DNA of 64,000 nt from positions 1-64,000 of IMG/VR virus record IMGVR_UViG_3300005527_000052; one strand, given 5' to 3'. The notes under the pieces were generated by a model. The model was not told where the DNA came from and searched no databases. It worked only from the letters and a program-made list of their open reading frames with translations. Positions 10,715 through 20,493 of the stretch are shown here, piece after piece; positions within the stretch are counted from its first letter, which is position 1, and each line of letters starts with the position of its first letter. The translations under genes were made by a program, and so were the position numbers. The DNA comes from a virus.

Positions 10715-13700
10715 TATTCAGTTCCCGGAACCGGTATAGATTCTGTATTGGGTCTTGTACCTGTAGCTTTTTCAATTGCTGTAGCGATAGCATCTGCGAT
10801 ATTATTATTATTATTTCTGATCAATTCTTTAAAAATAGACCCGTTGATTATATTTAAATCAACTTGAATTGGAGATACTTTAATTTCAGTAACTATACCG
10901 CCATTACCGCCGGTAAATCCTTTAACAAAATTAGATAGTTGTTCGGCGGCTACTTTTACGCTTTCTAAAGCGGTAGAACCGTCTTTACTAAAATTTAAAA
11001 TAGACGTTAACATAGCGGTACTGTTTTCTATTGCTAATTTAGCGTCTTTTCCTTGCTGCTCCGACTCTTTTAATTGAAGAGTAACTAATTTAAGCTGTTT
11101 GTCTCTTAATTCTTTTTCTTGCTCGTTACGATTTAATATTTCTTTACGCTGTGCTTCTAAGGCTTGCTTAAATGTGCTAAAAAATTGATCCGCATTTCCG
11201 CCGGTAAAAGCTGCTGCTTGTCTAGATAAATCTCTAGCTCCGCGATTTAAAAACGCATCTTCTACTGTTCGTCTAGCTCCTTCAAAAGGACTACCTTTAA
11301 TATCAGGTATTCTTTGCAGAGTTTCAAGCAGCTTTTGTTCTTGTTCTGGATTAAAGCGATTTAAAACTTGTCTAAATCTTTCTTGACCTCCGGCGTTACG
11401 ATTAATATTACCAAAGGATGATCTACCACCACCTAAAGCTGATCCTAGTTGTTGTAGTAAATCTAAATTAAGACTATCCTTACCTCCGCTTTGATTGCTA
11501 GCGGATAGGTTTTCTCTACCAAAATTGATTAATTCACTTCTTTGCTGCTGATAAGATTGTATAAGTAGACCAGTGCCCTGAGTTAACAAATCTAATTGCG
11601 TATTATACGCTTGCAACGCTTGATTAATTTCATTATATGTTAATGCGTTATCACGAATGGCACTATTAATTTTTTCTTGATCTAATAAACTTGTATTTTG
11701 GACTGAGAGATTTGAACCTGTTCTGCCGATGATAGCATTATTGGCATTAATTCTGTTTTCAAAGCCTATTGAGGATGTTCCTACTCTATTAGCGTTAAAA
11801 GCATCACTTAAAACTTTAAGAGTAGCTGTAAGCGATTGTTGATCGCTTAAATTACCAACCGCGGTCAAATTATTAATAGAAGATAACTGTCCTGTTTTTC
11901 GAATATCATTAATTTGATTACTAAATTCAAATACTTTATTGCTAGAGTCGATCAATCGTTCATTAAATCTATTAACCGACTCTTGTATTTTATTAAAACT
12001 GTCATTTACACTAGCTATAGATGCTCTTATAACCTCAACAACACCATTTAACTGCTGATTAGCTAATTCTGATATTCCGTTTACACCGCCTGAATTAAAA
12101 GCGTTTATAAAATCTTCGCTTTTAATTTTTTTTCCAGTTGTTATTTGTAATTCACTTATAATTTGACCTATACGTTCTGTTCCGGGATCAACAAAAGTAT
12201 TTAAAGGTGTACGGCCTTCGCTAGTATTATTTACAAAATCTAAAGCAGCTCTTGAGGCGTTTTTAAGATTATCTGGATTTGACAATATGGTTTTTAATTC
12301 ATTTATTCTAGAATCTATACCATCTGATATTTGTTTAAATACAGCAACTTGCTGTTGATCTATTCCGGTTCCTTGCAAAATTGATGCATTAGAACTAATA
12401 GCATTAAGTAAATTTTTACCGCTTAAATTTAATGACGCAGGCTCAAATTCACCACGAATAGACGGAATATTAGAAGTTAATAATTCGTTTCTTTGTAATA
12501 AATTTTCTTTATTGAGAGATATTTCAGATACTAAAGACGTAACAGAACTATTAAAGAAATTAGTTAAGTCAATAAAATTAGCTTCAATTTGTTTTAAATT
12601 CTGTTTAAAGTTTTTGCTTTGGGCACCAGCAACAGAATCGAATACATTATTTATTAATTTAAAAATTTCTTTTAAATCGCCGCCACCAGCACCGATTTGT
12701 TTTAATTCAAACCCCTCAAAAATAGCTTTTCGAGCATCTGAAGTGGTTCCTCCGCGACTAATTGTAGTACGAACAAATTCTTGTAAGCTTTTCTGTACAT
12801 TATTATTTCTTAAAACATTATTTGTTCTATTTACTATTTCTTCAGGATTCGCTTTGAAGTCTAAACCTTTTAAAGATTCAAATCTAAATTGTAGTACAGA
12901 ATTAAATCTTTGCTGAGCATTTGCTGAACCTCGTAAATTAGCTGAAAAATTAGATTTAGCTTCAGAAGCATTTAACTCATCTAATTCTTTTTTAGCTTCT
13001 TTACTGGCTTTAGCTAAACCTAATAATGCGGTTCCTACACCAATAACACCGCCGACGGCTATTCCTACTGGACCACCAATTAAAGCACCAACAGTAGCAC
13101 CAGCGGCAGCACCACTTAAAACACTGGATATACCGCTAAAATTTCTGTTACTTCTTATAGCTTCCCGTCTTTGACTGACATTGCCGACTGTAGTATCTTG
13201 TAGAAAATTATCATCTATTATTTGACTACCTAAACCAGCAATAATACCTCCGGCACCGCTTAATCCTCTAGCTCCTAATCTAAAACCGTTATTACCGCCA
13301 ATTCCTGTATTGACAAATAATGCCGATCTAGCTCTACCAAAACCTCTTTGTTGAGCTGTACTTCTTCGGCTATCTCTTCTTCCTAATATAGAATCAGCAA
13401 AAATACTTTCTTCTAGTCTTTGTCTTGATAAAATTCTATCATTATCTAAAACACCATTAATATATTGATCAGGTAATAAAGATTCAGCTTGTCGTCTAGA
13501 AGACCCGCGAGTTACAAAACCTAGTCTATTGGCCGCAGAAATCGATGCTCGTCCTATAGCTGGTAAAGCTGCTACTGCACCCGCACCAGCTAATAAAGCT
13601 ACAACTGGTGCCAAAGTAGAACTAAACTTACTTAGTTGTTCCGATGCGTCAGCAAAAAACTTAAACAAATTACGCAAAGCGTTATTATTAGTAAATTCAG

Positions 13701-15639
13701 CTACAAAATTATTGATAGCAGCTTGTAGTCTTTGGAATGATACCCCTATATCACCTGCTCTTTTGGCGGTTTCTGATTCAAAAGAACCAGAAGATTGATC
13801 AATACTACGTTCAAACTTACCTCTATCGCCGCTTATAGCACTAAGCAAGTTAAGGAATCTACCGCCTTGATAAACGCCAGCTAATTGCTGTGCTAATCTA
13901 ATAGCCTCTGGATTACCATTAAGATTACTTCCGAACTGACGTTCAAAAGCACCTGCGGTACCTGATAATCTATCTTGAATAGTATTACCGGTTACACCTA
14001 GGTTTTTTAATATCTGTTCGTTTTCTGGTCTAAATAATCTAAAACCGATAGATTTAAAGAAGCTACCAATAGTTTCAGATGATTCACGAGAACGATCGCG
14101 TAGCAACGTAAAGTATTTTAAGAAGTCGTCAAAATTACCGCCAGCTTCAACGAAAACAGCACCGCCTCTTTTGACACCATCAAAGATATCTTTAACTTCT
14201 ACGGCGTAATCAGCAGCTACTCTGTTAACTTTATCAAATATTTCACTTGTATCATTTAATTCAAAATTAAACTGTCTAAAAATAGCAATTAAACCATCGG
14301 CGGTTCTATCAATTCCGTCAAATGTAGCAGCAAGCGGAATCTTAGATAGTTTTTCTGCCGCAAAAGACAATTGATCTATCTTTTGAAAACCGGCCTGTGC
14401 TAAGATATCAACACCTTGTAAAGTTTCGGTTGTAGAAACACCAGTAGATAAAGACTGGCCTCTAGCGACACTAGTAATACCGCTTACATTACCTCTTGGT
14501 ACAGCTAAAATCTGAGATAATCTAGTTTGTGCTTTTTCAAATTTTAAAGCTTCCTCGGTAGCTGTTCTAAAAGCATTAATTACAACGAATAAACCGGCAG
14601 TACCTGTTAAGAAAGCACCGTAACGTTTTACCGCTAATCCAATCTGATCGCCGAATTTACTAAAACCTTCGCGGGTTTTATCGATGCCTTTAGCGAGTTT
14701 ATCGTTTTCTAAAGCCGCTTTTTGTAAAACTTTACTATCTATTCTTTTAGAAAGAATTTCTTCTCTTGATCCTCTAAAAAAATCAGTAATCTTATCTAAT
14801 CTTCCGGTATCAACATTAGAAGAAGGATTCTGCAATATCGATTGTATTCGACGTATTCTTTGTAGTCTTTGTTCTAATAGTCTAGCTGCGGGGTCTTCTC
14901 GCAAAAGAGCAGATTTTAATTCGCGTTCAACTTCTTGTGCGTATTTTCTAGCAGAAGATCGAGCGTTTTGTAATGATACCTGATTTAATTTATTAGCTTG
15001 ATCCTGCGTAACAGACAAAAAAGAGTTTTGCTGTCTAACAGGATCAAAATTGGCATTATTAGCAACACTACGAATACCAGACAAACGCTGAGATGTTACA
15101 GATTTACTTTCTAATTCATTTATTTGTTTTAATAATGTTGCACGACGCTGCAATAAAGCATTATATTCGTTAGAATTATTTTTAGCTTTTTGCGATGAGG
15201 TTATTAGTTTTTCTGATTCAGAAAGCTCATTCTTAATAAGAGACAGTGTTTCTTTTTGTAAAGACTGTCTTTTTAATTCTTCTGCGGCAATTTTTTTAGC
15301 AGTTTCTATTGCTTTTTGAGATAGACCTTCTTTAGCTAAATCATTAGTAATAAAACTATTACCGACTTGATATCGACCGGTTTTAGAATTAAATTCTGCT
15401 GTTACAGCATTAGTAGCCGTTTGTATTCTTTTAATTTCAGAAGGTATTTGTCGTAACGCACCTACTAATTGATTTAAATCAGCTACTAATTTTTTATTAT
15501 TAACATCTAATTTATTTAAATCAACATTTTTAAATGCCGATTCTATACTTCTTTGAAGCTTGCTTTGAAAAGAGGCTATAGCTGACTGATTAATATCAAT
15601 CCGGCTTAATTCAGAAACTAGATCAATTTTATTAGCCAA
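10714..15639 (-). CDS. Tail tape measure protein
   Basis: 1,641 residues, the longest gene in the window. Long heptad-rich coiled coils at the N- and C-termini flank a hydrophobic stretch near residues 350-370 (AFLTGTAGLFVVINAF) and a Gly/Ala-rich membrane-like segment (about 855-885, AGATVGALIGGPVGIAVGG). This layout and the position after tail tube and chaperones identify the family. Sets tail length and is thought to help DNA pass the cell envelope. A terminator and a -10 box sit just upstream (15662-15695). Confidence 0.92.
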   Translation of the reverse strand: MANKIDLVSELSRIDINQSAIASFQSKLQRSIESAFKNVDLNKLDVNNKKLVADLNQLVGALRQIPSEIKRIQTATNAVTAEFNSKTGRYQVGNSFITNDLAKEGLSQKAIETAKKIAAEELKRQSLQKETLSLIKNELSESEKLITSSQKAKNNSNEYNALLQRRATLLKQINELESKSVTSQRLSGIRSVANNANFDPVRQQNSFLSVTQDQANKLNQVSLQNARSSARKYAQEVERELKSALLREDPAARLLEQRLQRIRRIQSILQNPSSNVDTGRLDKITDFFRGSREEILSKRIDSKVLQKAALENDKLAKGIDKTREGFSKFGDQIGLAVKRYGAFLTGTAGLFVVINAFRTATEEALKFEKAQTRLSQILAVPRGNVSGITSVARGQSLSTGVSTTETLQGVDILAQAGFQKIDQLSFAAEKLSKIPLAATFDGIDRTADGLIAIFRQFNFELNDTSEIFDKVNRVAADYAVEVKDIFDGVKRGGAVFVEAGGNFDDFLKYFTLLRDRSRESSETIGSFFKSIGFRLFRPENEQILKNLGVTGNTIQDRLSGTAGAFERQFGSNLNGNPEAIRLAQQLAGVYQGGRFLNLLSAISGDRGKFERSIDQSSGSFESETAKRAGDIGVSFQRLQAAINNFVAEFTNNNALRNLFKFFADASEQLSKFSSTLAPVVALLAGAGAVAALPAIGRASISAANRLGFVTRGSSRRQAESLLPDQYINGVLDNDRILSRQRLEESIFADSILGRRDSRRSTAQQRGFGRARSALFVNTGIGGNNGFRLGARGLSGAGGIIAGLGSQIIDDNFLQDTTVGNVSQRREAIRSNRNFSGISSVLSGAAAGATVGALIGGPVGIAVGGVIGVGTALLGLAKASKEAKKELDELNASEAKSNFSANLRGSANAQQRFNSVLQFRFESLKGLDFKANPEEIVNRTNNVLRNNNVQKSLQEFVRTTISRGGTTSDARKAIFEGFELKQIGAGGGDLKEIFKLINNVFDSVAGAQSKNFKQNLKQIEANFIDLTNFFNSSVTSLVSEISLNKENLLQRNELLTSNIPSIRGEFEPASLNLSGKNLLNAISSNASILQGTGIDQQQVAVFKQISDGIDSRINELKTILSNPDNLKNASRAALDFVNNTSEGRTPLNTFVDPGTERIGQIISELQITTGKKIKSEDFINAFNSGGVNGISELANQQLNGVVEVIRASIASVNDSFNKIQESVNRFNERLIDSSNKVFEFSNQINDIRKTGQLSSINNLTAVGNLSDQQSLTATLKVLSDAFNANRVGTSSIGFENRINANNAIIGRTGSNLSVQNTSLLDQEKINSAIRDNALTYNEINQALQAYNTQLDLLTQGTGLLIQSYQQQRSELINFGRENLSASNQSGGKDSLNLDLLQQLGSALGGGRSSFGNINRNAGGQERFRQVLNRFNPEQEQKLLETLQRIPDIKGSPFEGARRTVEDAFLNRGARDLSRQAAAFTGGNADQFFSTFKQALEAQRKEILNRNEQEKELRDKQLKLVTLQLKESEQQGKDAKLAIENSTAMLTSILNFSKDGSTALESVKVAAEQLSNFVKGFTGGNGGIVTEIKVSPIQVDLNIINGSIFKELIRNNNNNIADAIATAIEKATGTRPNTESIPVPGTE

Positions 15640-15664
15640 ACATCCTACCTTATAAAAGAATAAA

Positions 15665-15686
15665 AACCCTATATCTCTATAGGGTT
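15665..15686 (-). terminator. Intrinsic terminator between chaperone and tape measure genes
   Basis: Nine-base-pair stem AACCCTATA/TATAGGGTT with GAGA loop, followed on the minus strand by TTTATT. A -10 box (15687-15692) abuts it, so new transcripts would start inside the 5' arm and escape termination. Confidence 0.7.
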
Positions 15687-15695
15687 ATTATACAC
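15687..15695 (-). promoter_or_regulatory. Late-type promoter for the tape measure gene
   Basis: Minus-strand GTGTATAAT, the same motif as at other late borders, directly adjoining the terminator hairpin. Confidence 0.5.
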
Positions 15696-15711
15696 AATAG
15701 GACTATTTAAT

Positions 15712-16494
15712 TTAATCTTTATAAGCTTCTGGATCAACGTCGATAATTAAATTACCGTTTTCATCAACTTTGTGTCCATAAATATTTATAAATTCACCGT
15801 TTTCGTTAATATAACGGCCTTTTTCATCTACTAATCTAAAGTTCTCATCACATAATCTACCTTTAGAATCAATTAAACGGCCTAATTGATCAATAAAATT
15901 GTATTTTCTTAAAAACTTTATTTCACTGTTTTCGTTTTCGCGTACATCGTGATTAAACTGGAATTTAAAAAAGTAGTTTTTAGAATCAGCTACAAGTTCT
16001 GTATCAGAATTGTCTAAATAATCTTCATAGGATTTAAAAAATGTACGATTAGTTTCAAGATTATAAATTGTAGCAAAAATCAAATAATTTATTCGTTCTG
16101 ATTCAGATAAACTTTCTGCAGTTCTATTGTAGAGACTATCGCGGTTAGAATTGAGTAAGTCTATTTGATTTCTTAGTTTTAGAATTTCTAGAGCTACAGC
16201 ACGACCTTCAAGTTTAGACAATCGTTTACCGTTGTCTTTACCTGATAACAATACCGATTCTTTTGTTTTTAAAGTTTCGCGTAAAACATCTAGTTTCTCT
16301 TTATCTTCTTCTAAAGATAGTCTAGCTTCTAGTAATTTATTAACTTCGGCTGTCAATAAAGCCCCGTCTTCGATAGCTTGCTGAAAAGCTTTATTAACAT
16401 ACTTTTCAGAATCGCGGCGTATTTTCGGTGTTATATCAGACACATATAATGTAACTTCTTTATCGTTCCACTTTGTTTTAAATTCGTTTTTCAT
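15712..16494 (-). CDS. Probable tail assembly chaperone with C-terminal repeats
   Basis: 260 residues immediately before the tape measure. N-terminal two thirds are charged helices; the C-terminus (about 195-255) is a run of short repeats such as LGRLIDSKGR, FRLVDEKGRYI and HKVDENGNLI. Overlaps the upstream gene by four bases. Position points to tape-measure chaperoning, but the repeat tail is not a feature I know from that family. Confidence 0.5.
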   Translation of the reverse strand: MKNEFKTKWNDKEVTLYVSDITPKIRRDSEKYVNKAFQQAIEDGALLTAEVNKLLEARLSLEEDKEKLDVLRETLKTKESVLLSGKDNGKRLSKLEGRAVALEILKLRNQIDLLNSNRDSLYNRTAESLSESERINYLIFATIYNLETNRTFFKSYEDYLDNSDTELVADSKNYFFKFQFNHDVRENENSEIKFLRKYNFIDQLGRLIDSKGRLCDENFRLVDEKGRYINENGEFINIYGHKVDENGNLIIDVDPEAYKD

Positions 16495-16766
16495 CTAAAA
16501 ATCCTTTTAATTTCTGATCTTGAAAGTCTAATCTGGTTATTACCATTATCTAGTATATTTTTACGCCATTGACAAAAGCGGTCATACCATAGTTCTTCTT
16601 CGGGCGTTACTAACGACTCTTCTTTTTCTTCGCCCCACAAATGACCAAAATCGTTTTCTAATTCCGCAATAGCAAAAATAAACGCAGTTCTAATTCTTTT
16701 TGATACAATTTCATTTAGTTCAGTTTCAATATCAATTTGTTTGATTTTTTTAAGAGGTTCTTGCAT
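16491..16766 (-). CDS. Small tail-module protein, possible chaperone
   Basis: 91 residues, helical and acidic (EKEESLVTPEEELWYDRFCQW). Overlaps both neighbours (17 and 4 bases), as tail chaperone pairs often do. No ribosomal slippage site was identified. Confidence 0.45.
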   Translation of the reverse strand: MQEPLKKIKQIDIETELNEIVSKRIRTAFIFAIAELENDFGHLWGEEKEESLVTPEEELWYDRFCQWRKNILDNGNNQIRLSRSEIKRIFR

Positions 16767-17811
16767 TATTAAAATTTCCTTGATTTACCATCATTTTTAT
16801 ATCACGTTTCATGTCTGGTAATTCATGTTCTTTTAGCGTTCCTTTATTAGTTAAAGCTTTTTGACGATCCTTAATCCTTTGAAGTCCTGCTCTGTCATTT
16901 AAATTATACACCTTTTCAGCATCTTCGGGTGAATCAACCACGATTCCTATTTCATTAGAGTTATTAATTTTAGCGTTTTCTGTGCTAAATTTATCTTTCT
17001 TTTCTTTTGATCGTTTTTCTTGCTGTTCTATTAGCCAAGCATCTAATAAATCATCGTTTTCTATTACAGAATCATCTGGACAATCTAAACTTTCGTAAAC
17101 TCCGTCATACAAAATTGACCAAGTTACAAGCTCTTTTTGATATTCAGTCATTTCAGAAGCTGAGTGTTTAAAGAGACTTCCGGTTTTAGTAGATGATCTC
17201 CATATAACTCTCCAAGGATCGTTTCTAGCAATTAAACGTATCGATTTAGAATCTATATCAAAATTTAAGTATGTTTTTTTTAAAAGAAAATTAACTATAT
17301 TTTCTTTTTGTAAAAGATAAAAATCTTTTTCGTTTTCCCACACTCGTTTGTTATTTTTATATGTATTTAAAAATAATAAATATTTGTATTTTTCTATTTT
17401 TAATAAATATTCAATAGTATTAGTTAATAAAGTATTTTTTTTATTACTTAATTCTTCTATTTTTTTTCTATTAGCTTTTGCGAGTTCTTCCCATCTCTTT
17501 TTTTCGTTGCTTTTAAATTGACAATCTTTAATATTTCGTAATATATTAGTAAAATCTTTAGATAAGAAATCTATTTGCTTGTCATAATCAGGCGACCATA
17601 GACCTTTATGAATTAGTATTTCTACAGATTCATCTTGACTTAGCAAACCTTCGGAAACAAAATCTTCTTTTATGTTTTCGCAATATATATCTGCGAGATA
17701 ATAATGTTCCGGTTTAGGATCATAAACAATATACAAATCGTCTAAAAAAATTACCGGCTGATAGCCGGTAATTATTCTGTAACAAAGTTGATGTATTTTA
17801 TCTTTATTCAA
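16750..17811 (-). CDS. Tail-module protein downstream of the tail tube
   Basis: 353 residues, charged and helical, unknown family; starts at 17811, directly after the tail tube stop. Its first codons contain a perfect intrinsic terminator (17744-17773), so most transcripts from the tube promoter should end here and this gene should be expressed at a lower level. Chaperone or head-tail role is inferred from position only. Confidence 0.5.
   Translation of the reverse strand: MNKDKIHQLCYRIITGYQPVIFLDDLYIVYDPKPEHYYLADIYCENIKEDFVSEGLLSQDESVEILIHKGLWSPDYDKQIDFLSKDFTNILRNIKDCQFKSNEKKRWEELAKANRKKIEELSNKKNTLLTNTIEYLLKIEKYKYLLFLNTYKNNKRVWENEKDFYLLQKENIVNFLLKKTYLNFDIDSKSIRLIARNDPWRVIWRSSTKTGSLFKHSASEMTEYQKELVTWSILYDGVYESLDCPDDSVIENDDLLDAWLIEQQEKRSKEKKDKFSTENAKINNSNEIGIVVDSPEDAEKVYNLNDRAGLQRIKDRQKALTNKGTLKEHELPDMKRDIKMMVNQGNFNNARTS
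17744..17773 (-). terminator. Intrinsic terminator inside a coding sequence, after the tail tube gene
   Basis: On the minus strand AATTACCGGCT, loop ATC, AGCCGGTAATT: a perfect 11-bp stem followed by an uninterrupted T run. It begins 38 bases after the start codon at 17811 and encodes ITGYQPVIF in that frame. Confidence 0.8.
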
Positions 17812-18840
17812 TTAGCTTATAAAGTCAAAACCTGTATATGTTACCGTTAATGAATTGAAATTACTATAGTTATATGTAACTGTCATGTTACCACCGGTAG
17901 CGTCACCACCACCCTGAGTAACAGATGAAAGCTTGTTTTTAGTACCTAAATCTACGGTAACTCCACAGTCAAGAACAATCTTAATTGTTTCGTTAGTAAG
18001 ATTTAGAGTATCTTCATAAGCATCGACAGTATCACCGGCATCTGTTGGTGTAACTTCAACCGAGCATGTAACTTCTACAGGGAAGTTCGCGAAACGATAA
18101 TAAGGACCGCGACGGCCTAATTCAAACAATTCGCTACGTCCTAAGTTGCAAGCAACGTTGACGTTTTGAATGTGAGCAAGATACTGACCGTTTACATAGT
18201 TGTTGGTACCGCTAGAACTAATACCGGGAATATCGGTAGGCCAACGTGAAAGAGTCATGTTAACGTTTTGACGACGCTGAGTACCACCGGTAGCTGTTGG
18301 TGCATCAGCATTAGTAAATCGACTTCCGGTTGTATATAAACCAGTAGGTAGAGTACCGGTATTCCAAACTCTGTTATTACCTACTAAAGTAACTGATTCG
18401 GTACAGTTGCCCTGCACAGGGAAACTAAAGTTAATAGCAGAAAGATACATACCGCTCATAAATACTAGCGATAAAGGTGTACCGCTAGCTGCGTTTTGAG
18501 TTTCATTGTAAATAGCGGCAATAACGTTAGCACGAGCCGAATTATATCTACCGTTTAATGAACTAACGGTGGCTTCTTGTGAAGCCAAGTGTTGCAATAG
18601 AGGATAACCGTCTATAACTTTTTGGGCGGTTAATTCAATATTGGGAATATTTTCGATGTTATCATAAATTTCAATCTGGCCGATTTCGAAGACCTGCTCT
18701 AGATTGAAGGTTGTATTTTGCCCAACACTCTGTAAACCGTGAGCGGCAATATAACCAGTTGGTTGAGTACTATAGTTTACACCATGTCTTGCGAAAGCAA
18801 GTGAGTGGATTGGATAATAAATACGGTAATTCGTTGGCAT
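17812..18840 (-). CDS. Tail tube (major tail) protein
   Basis: 342 residues, mixed beta, rich in Thr, Asn, Gly; C-terminus has GGDATGGNMTVTYNY. SD AGAGG ahead of ATG. It has its own late-type promoter (18865-18873) and is followed by an intragenic terminator, the arrangement expected for a very abundant tail protein. Family assigned from position, composition and expression signals, not from a named motif. Confidence 0.65.
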   Translation of the reverse strand: MPTNYRIYYPIHSLAFARHGVNYSTQPTGYIAAHGLQSVGQNTTFNLEQVFEIGQIEIYDNIENIPNIELTAQKVIDGYPLLQHLASQEATVSSLNGRYNSARANVIAAIYNETQNAASGTPLSLVFMSGMYLSAINFSFPVQGNCTESVTLVGNNRVWNTGTLPTGLYTTGSRFTNADAPTATGGTQRRQNVNMTLSRWPTDIPGISSSGTNNYVNGQYLAHIQNVNVACNLGRSELFELGRRGPYYRFANFPVEVTCSVEVTPTDAGDTVDAYEDTLNLTNETIKIVLDCGVTVDLGTKNKLSSVTQGGGDATGGNMTVTYNYSNFNSLTVTYTGFDFIS

Positions 18841-18864
18841 GTTTTATTTACCTCTAATACAAAT

Positions 18865-18873
18865 ATTATACAC
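18865..18873 (-). promoter_or_regulatory. Late-type promoter before the tail tube gene
   Basis: Minus-strand GTGTATAAT in the 34-base gap between genes, 25 bases before the tube start; the leader carries AGAGG. Confidence 0.55.
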
Positions 18874-18874
18874 T

Positions 18875-19813
18875 TTAAGGATACAAAGGTATTTCAAAAG
18901 TACCCCGAACAGTCACATTTTGTATCGGTAAAACCAAATTTGTATTTCTTGTAATCGTAAAATTATCACCAAAACGACAAGTCCGGTAATAATATTGATT
19001 TATTAAATCATTATATAATAATCTATTACTATTTAGTGTTCCACTTATTGAGAGCGGTTTAGGGGCGTTGTTTACATTGAAAGTTCCAATAGATTTTTCT
19101 TCTAGCCAAAAACAAATATCTGTTAATCTTTTACGATCCTGAGAACTTTGTGTAAAAATATCAAATTCTATTTCCGCTTCTACATATTTTGCTCTAGAAC
19201 CTATTTCTACCGGAGATGAGCCTAAATTTTTTAAATATATAAAAATCGACGGTAAATAGACTCTACTTCTTGGATTTGTATTATCTATACCGGAACCGCT
19301 AACGAAAAAATTATTTCTATCATTATAAAAAGCAATAGCGTCACGATAAAAATTGGTATCAGTGGAATAGACATTAATATGACGTAAAGAATGCTCAACT
19401 TCTACTTTTGAAGCAGAAGCTATTTTATTATTAAATATAACACGATTTAACGAATAATCAAAATAATATCCGTTTCCTATTACGGTACTACCGTTAGGAT
19501 AAAAAACATCGTTAACATAAATACCAGATATTCCTATAGGAGATGTTAAACCCGTTGGCTTTAAATTAACTCCTGTTTCCCAGATAACATTATGTTTTAA
19601 ACCCTCCCATACTTTGCCAACTTCAATACCGGGTTGATCAACTGTTCTATATCGAGATACATTATTGCCTAAATAATCAGTTTGACCTTTAAAGATATTA
19701 AAATAAGCACCTAATTCCAGTAATCCATAATCGATAAAGGAAACAATATTTTGGACGATTTGATCCTCGACACTGTTTTGCCCATAATATTGATAATAAT
19801 CTAGATTACTCAT
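18875..19813 (-). CDS. Tail completion or minor structural protein
   Basis: 312 residues, Tyr/Asn-rich beta protein (e.g. GISGIYVNDVFYPNG, GTFEIPLYP), between connector genes and the tail tube. Overlaps the upstream gene by four bases. No sheath hallmark. Tail terminator is one possibility; not resolved. Confidence 0.5.
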   Translation of the reverse strand: MSNLDYYQYYGQNSVEDQIVQNIVSFIDYGLLELGAYFNIFKGQTDYLGNNVSRYRTVDQPGIEVGKVWEGLKHNVIWETGVNLKPTGLTSPIGISGIYVNDVFYPNGSTVIGNGYYFDYSLNRVIFNNKIASASKVEVEHSLRHINVYSTDTNFYRDAIAFYNDRNNFFVSGSGIDNTNPRSRVYLPSIFIYLKNLGSSPVEIGSRAKYVEAEIEFDIFTQSSQDRKRLTDICFWLEEKSIGTFNVNNAPKPLSISGTLNSNRLLYNDLINQYYYRTCRFGDNFTITRNTNLVLPIQNVTVRGTFEIPLYP

Positions 19814-20493
19814 GAATTATTATACTCTTTTATCGCTTTATTAAATTCTTCAATAACAGCGGAATTAATTTCTTTTTGAACTTTCTTATCGCTTAAAACT
19901 TGAATTATAAAATTAGGATTTTTATCAAATGAATGATCGTTTAATGACCAGCTTTTTCCCGGCGATTTTATCATAAAAGCACGACCTGATCTAGAAACGC
20001 CGTCTTTAATATCATCTATATTAAAAGTTATAAAAGCACCATCAACAGAACCTTGACCGTCTAATAACCATTTAAGCCAAGGAACAATGTATTCATTTGA
20101 GGAATAAAAAGACTGTTCATCAGATAACAAAGATTTTTTGATTTTATCTGGATCATAGGTAATACTTAATGTACTATCGCCTTCTCTGGCTCTTTGAACG
20201 ACAATAGATTTAACAACTACATCAACTATCCATTCACTAACTTGATCCGCATCTCCATTCGATAAACCAACAATAGCCGCTATATCTCTATCTTCATCAC
20301 CGGGATAATCACCTTTTAATCCTCGCCATATTTCATTTCTTCTTAAAGCTTTTTCTATAATAGGAATTATCCGTTCCCTCATTTTATCTCTAACAACTCG
20401 ACTTATTTTGGGAAGTTCGGAAAATTTAACAAAGTCAAATAATTTTTTTTTAATTGAATTTGTATTTGTTATTTTAATTCTTACATTAGACAT
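19810..20493 (-). CDS. Head-tail joining or tail completion protein
   Basis: 227 residues with a basic helical N-terminus (IKKKLFDFVKF, RVVRDKMRERIIPIIEKAL) as in HK97 gp10-like proteins. Overlaps neighbours by 4 and 8 bases inside the connector cluster. Assignment by position and fold impression only. Confidence 0.45.
   Translation of the reverse strand: MSNVRIKITNTNSIKKKLFDFVKFSELPKISRVVRDKMRERIIPIIEKALRRNEIWRGLKGDYPGDEDRDIAAIVGLSNGDADQVSEWIVDVVVKSIVVQRAREGDSTLSITYDPDKIKKSLLSDEQSFYSSNEYIVPWLKWLLDGQGSVDGAFITFNIDDIKDGVSRSGRAFMIKSPGKSWSLNDHSFDKNPNFIIQVLSDKKVQKEINSAVIEEFNKAIKEYNNS

Noticed and set aside
12512-14983. Plus-strand ORFs of 89-134 codons inside the tape measure gene
   Set aside because: Shadows of a clear 1,641-codon gene; no start signals.
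16491-17811. Programmed -1 frameshift between tail chaperone genes
   Set aside because: No convincing slippery heptamer plus downstream structure in the overlaps.
18875-19813. Tail sheath gene
   Set aside because: Only 312 residues and no sheath-like sequence; no other sheath candidate, so siphovirus-type tail preferred.
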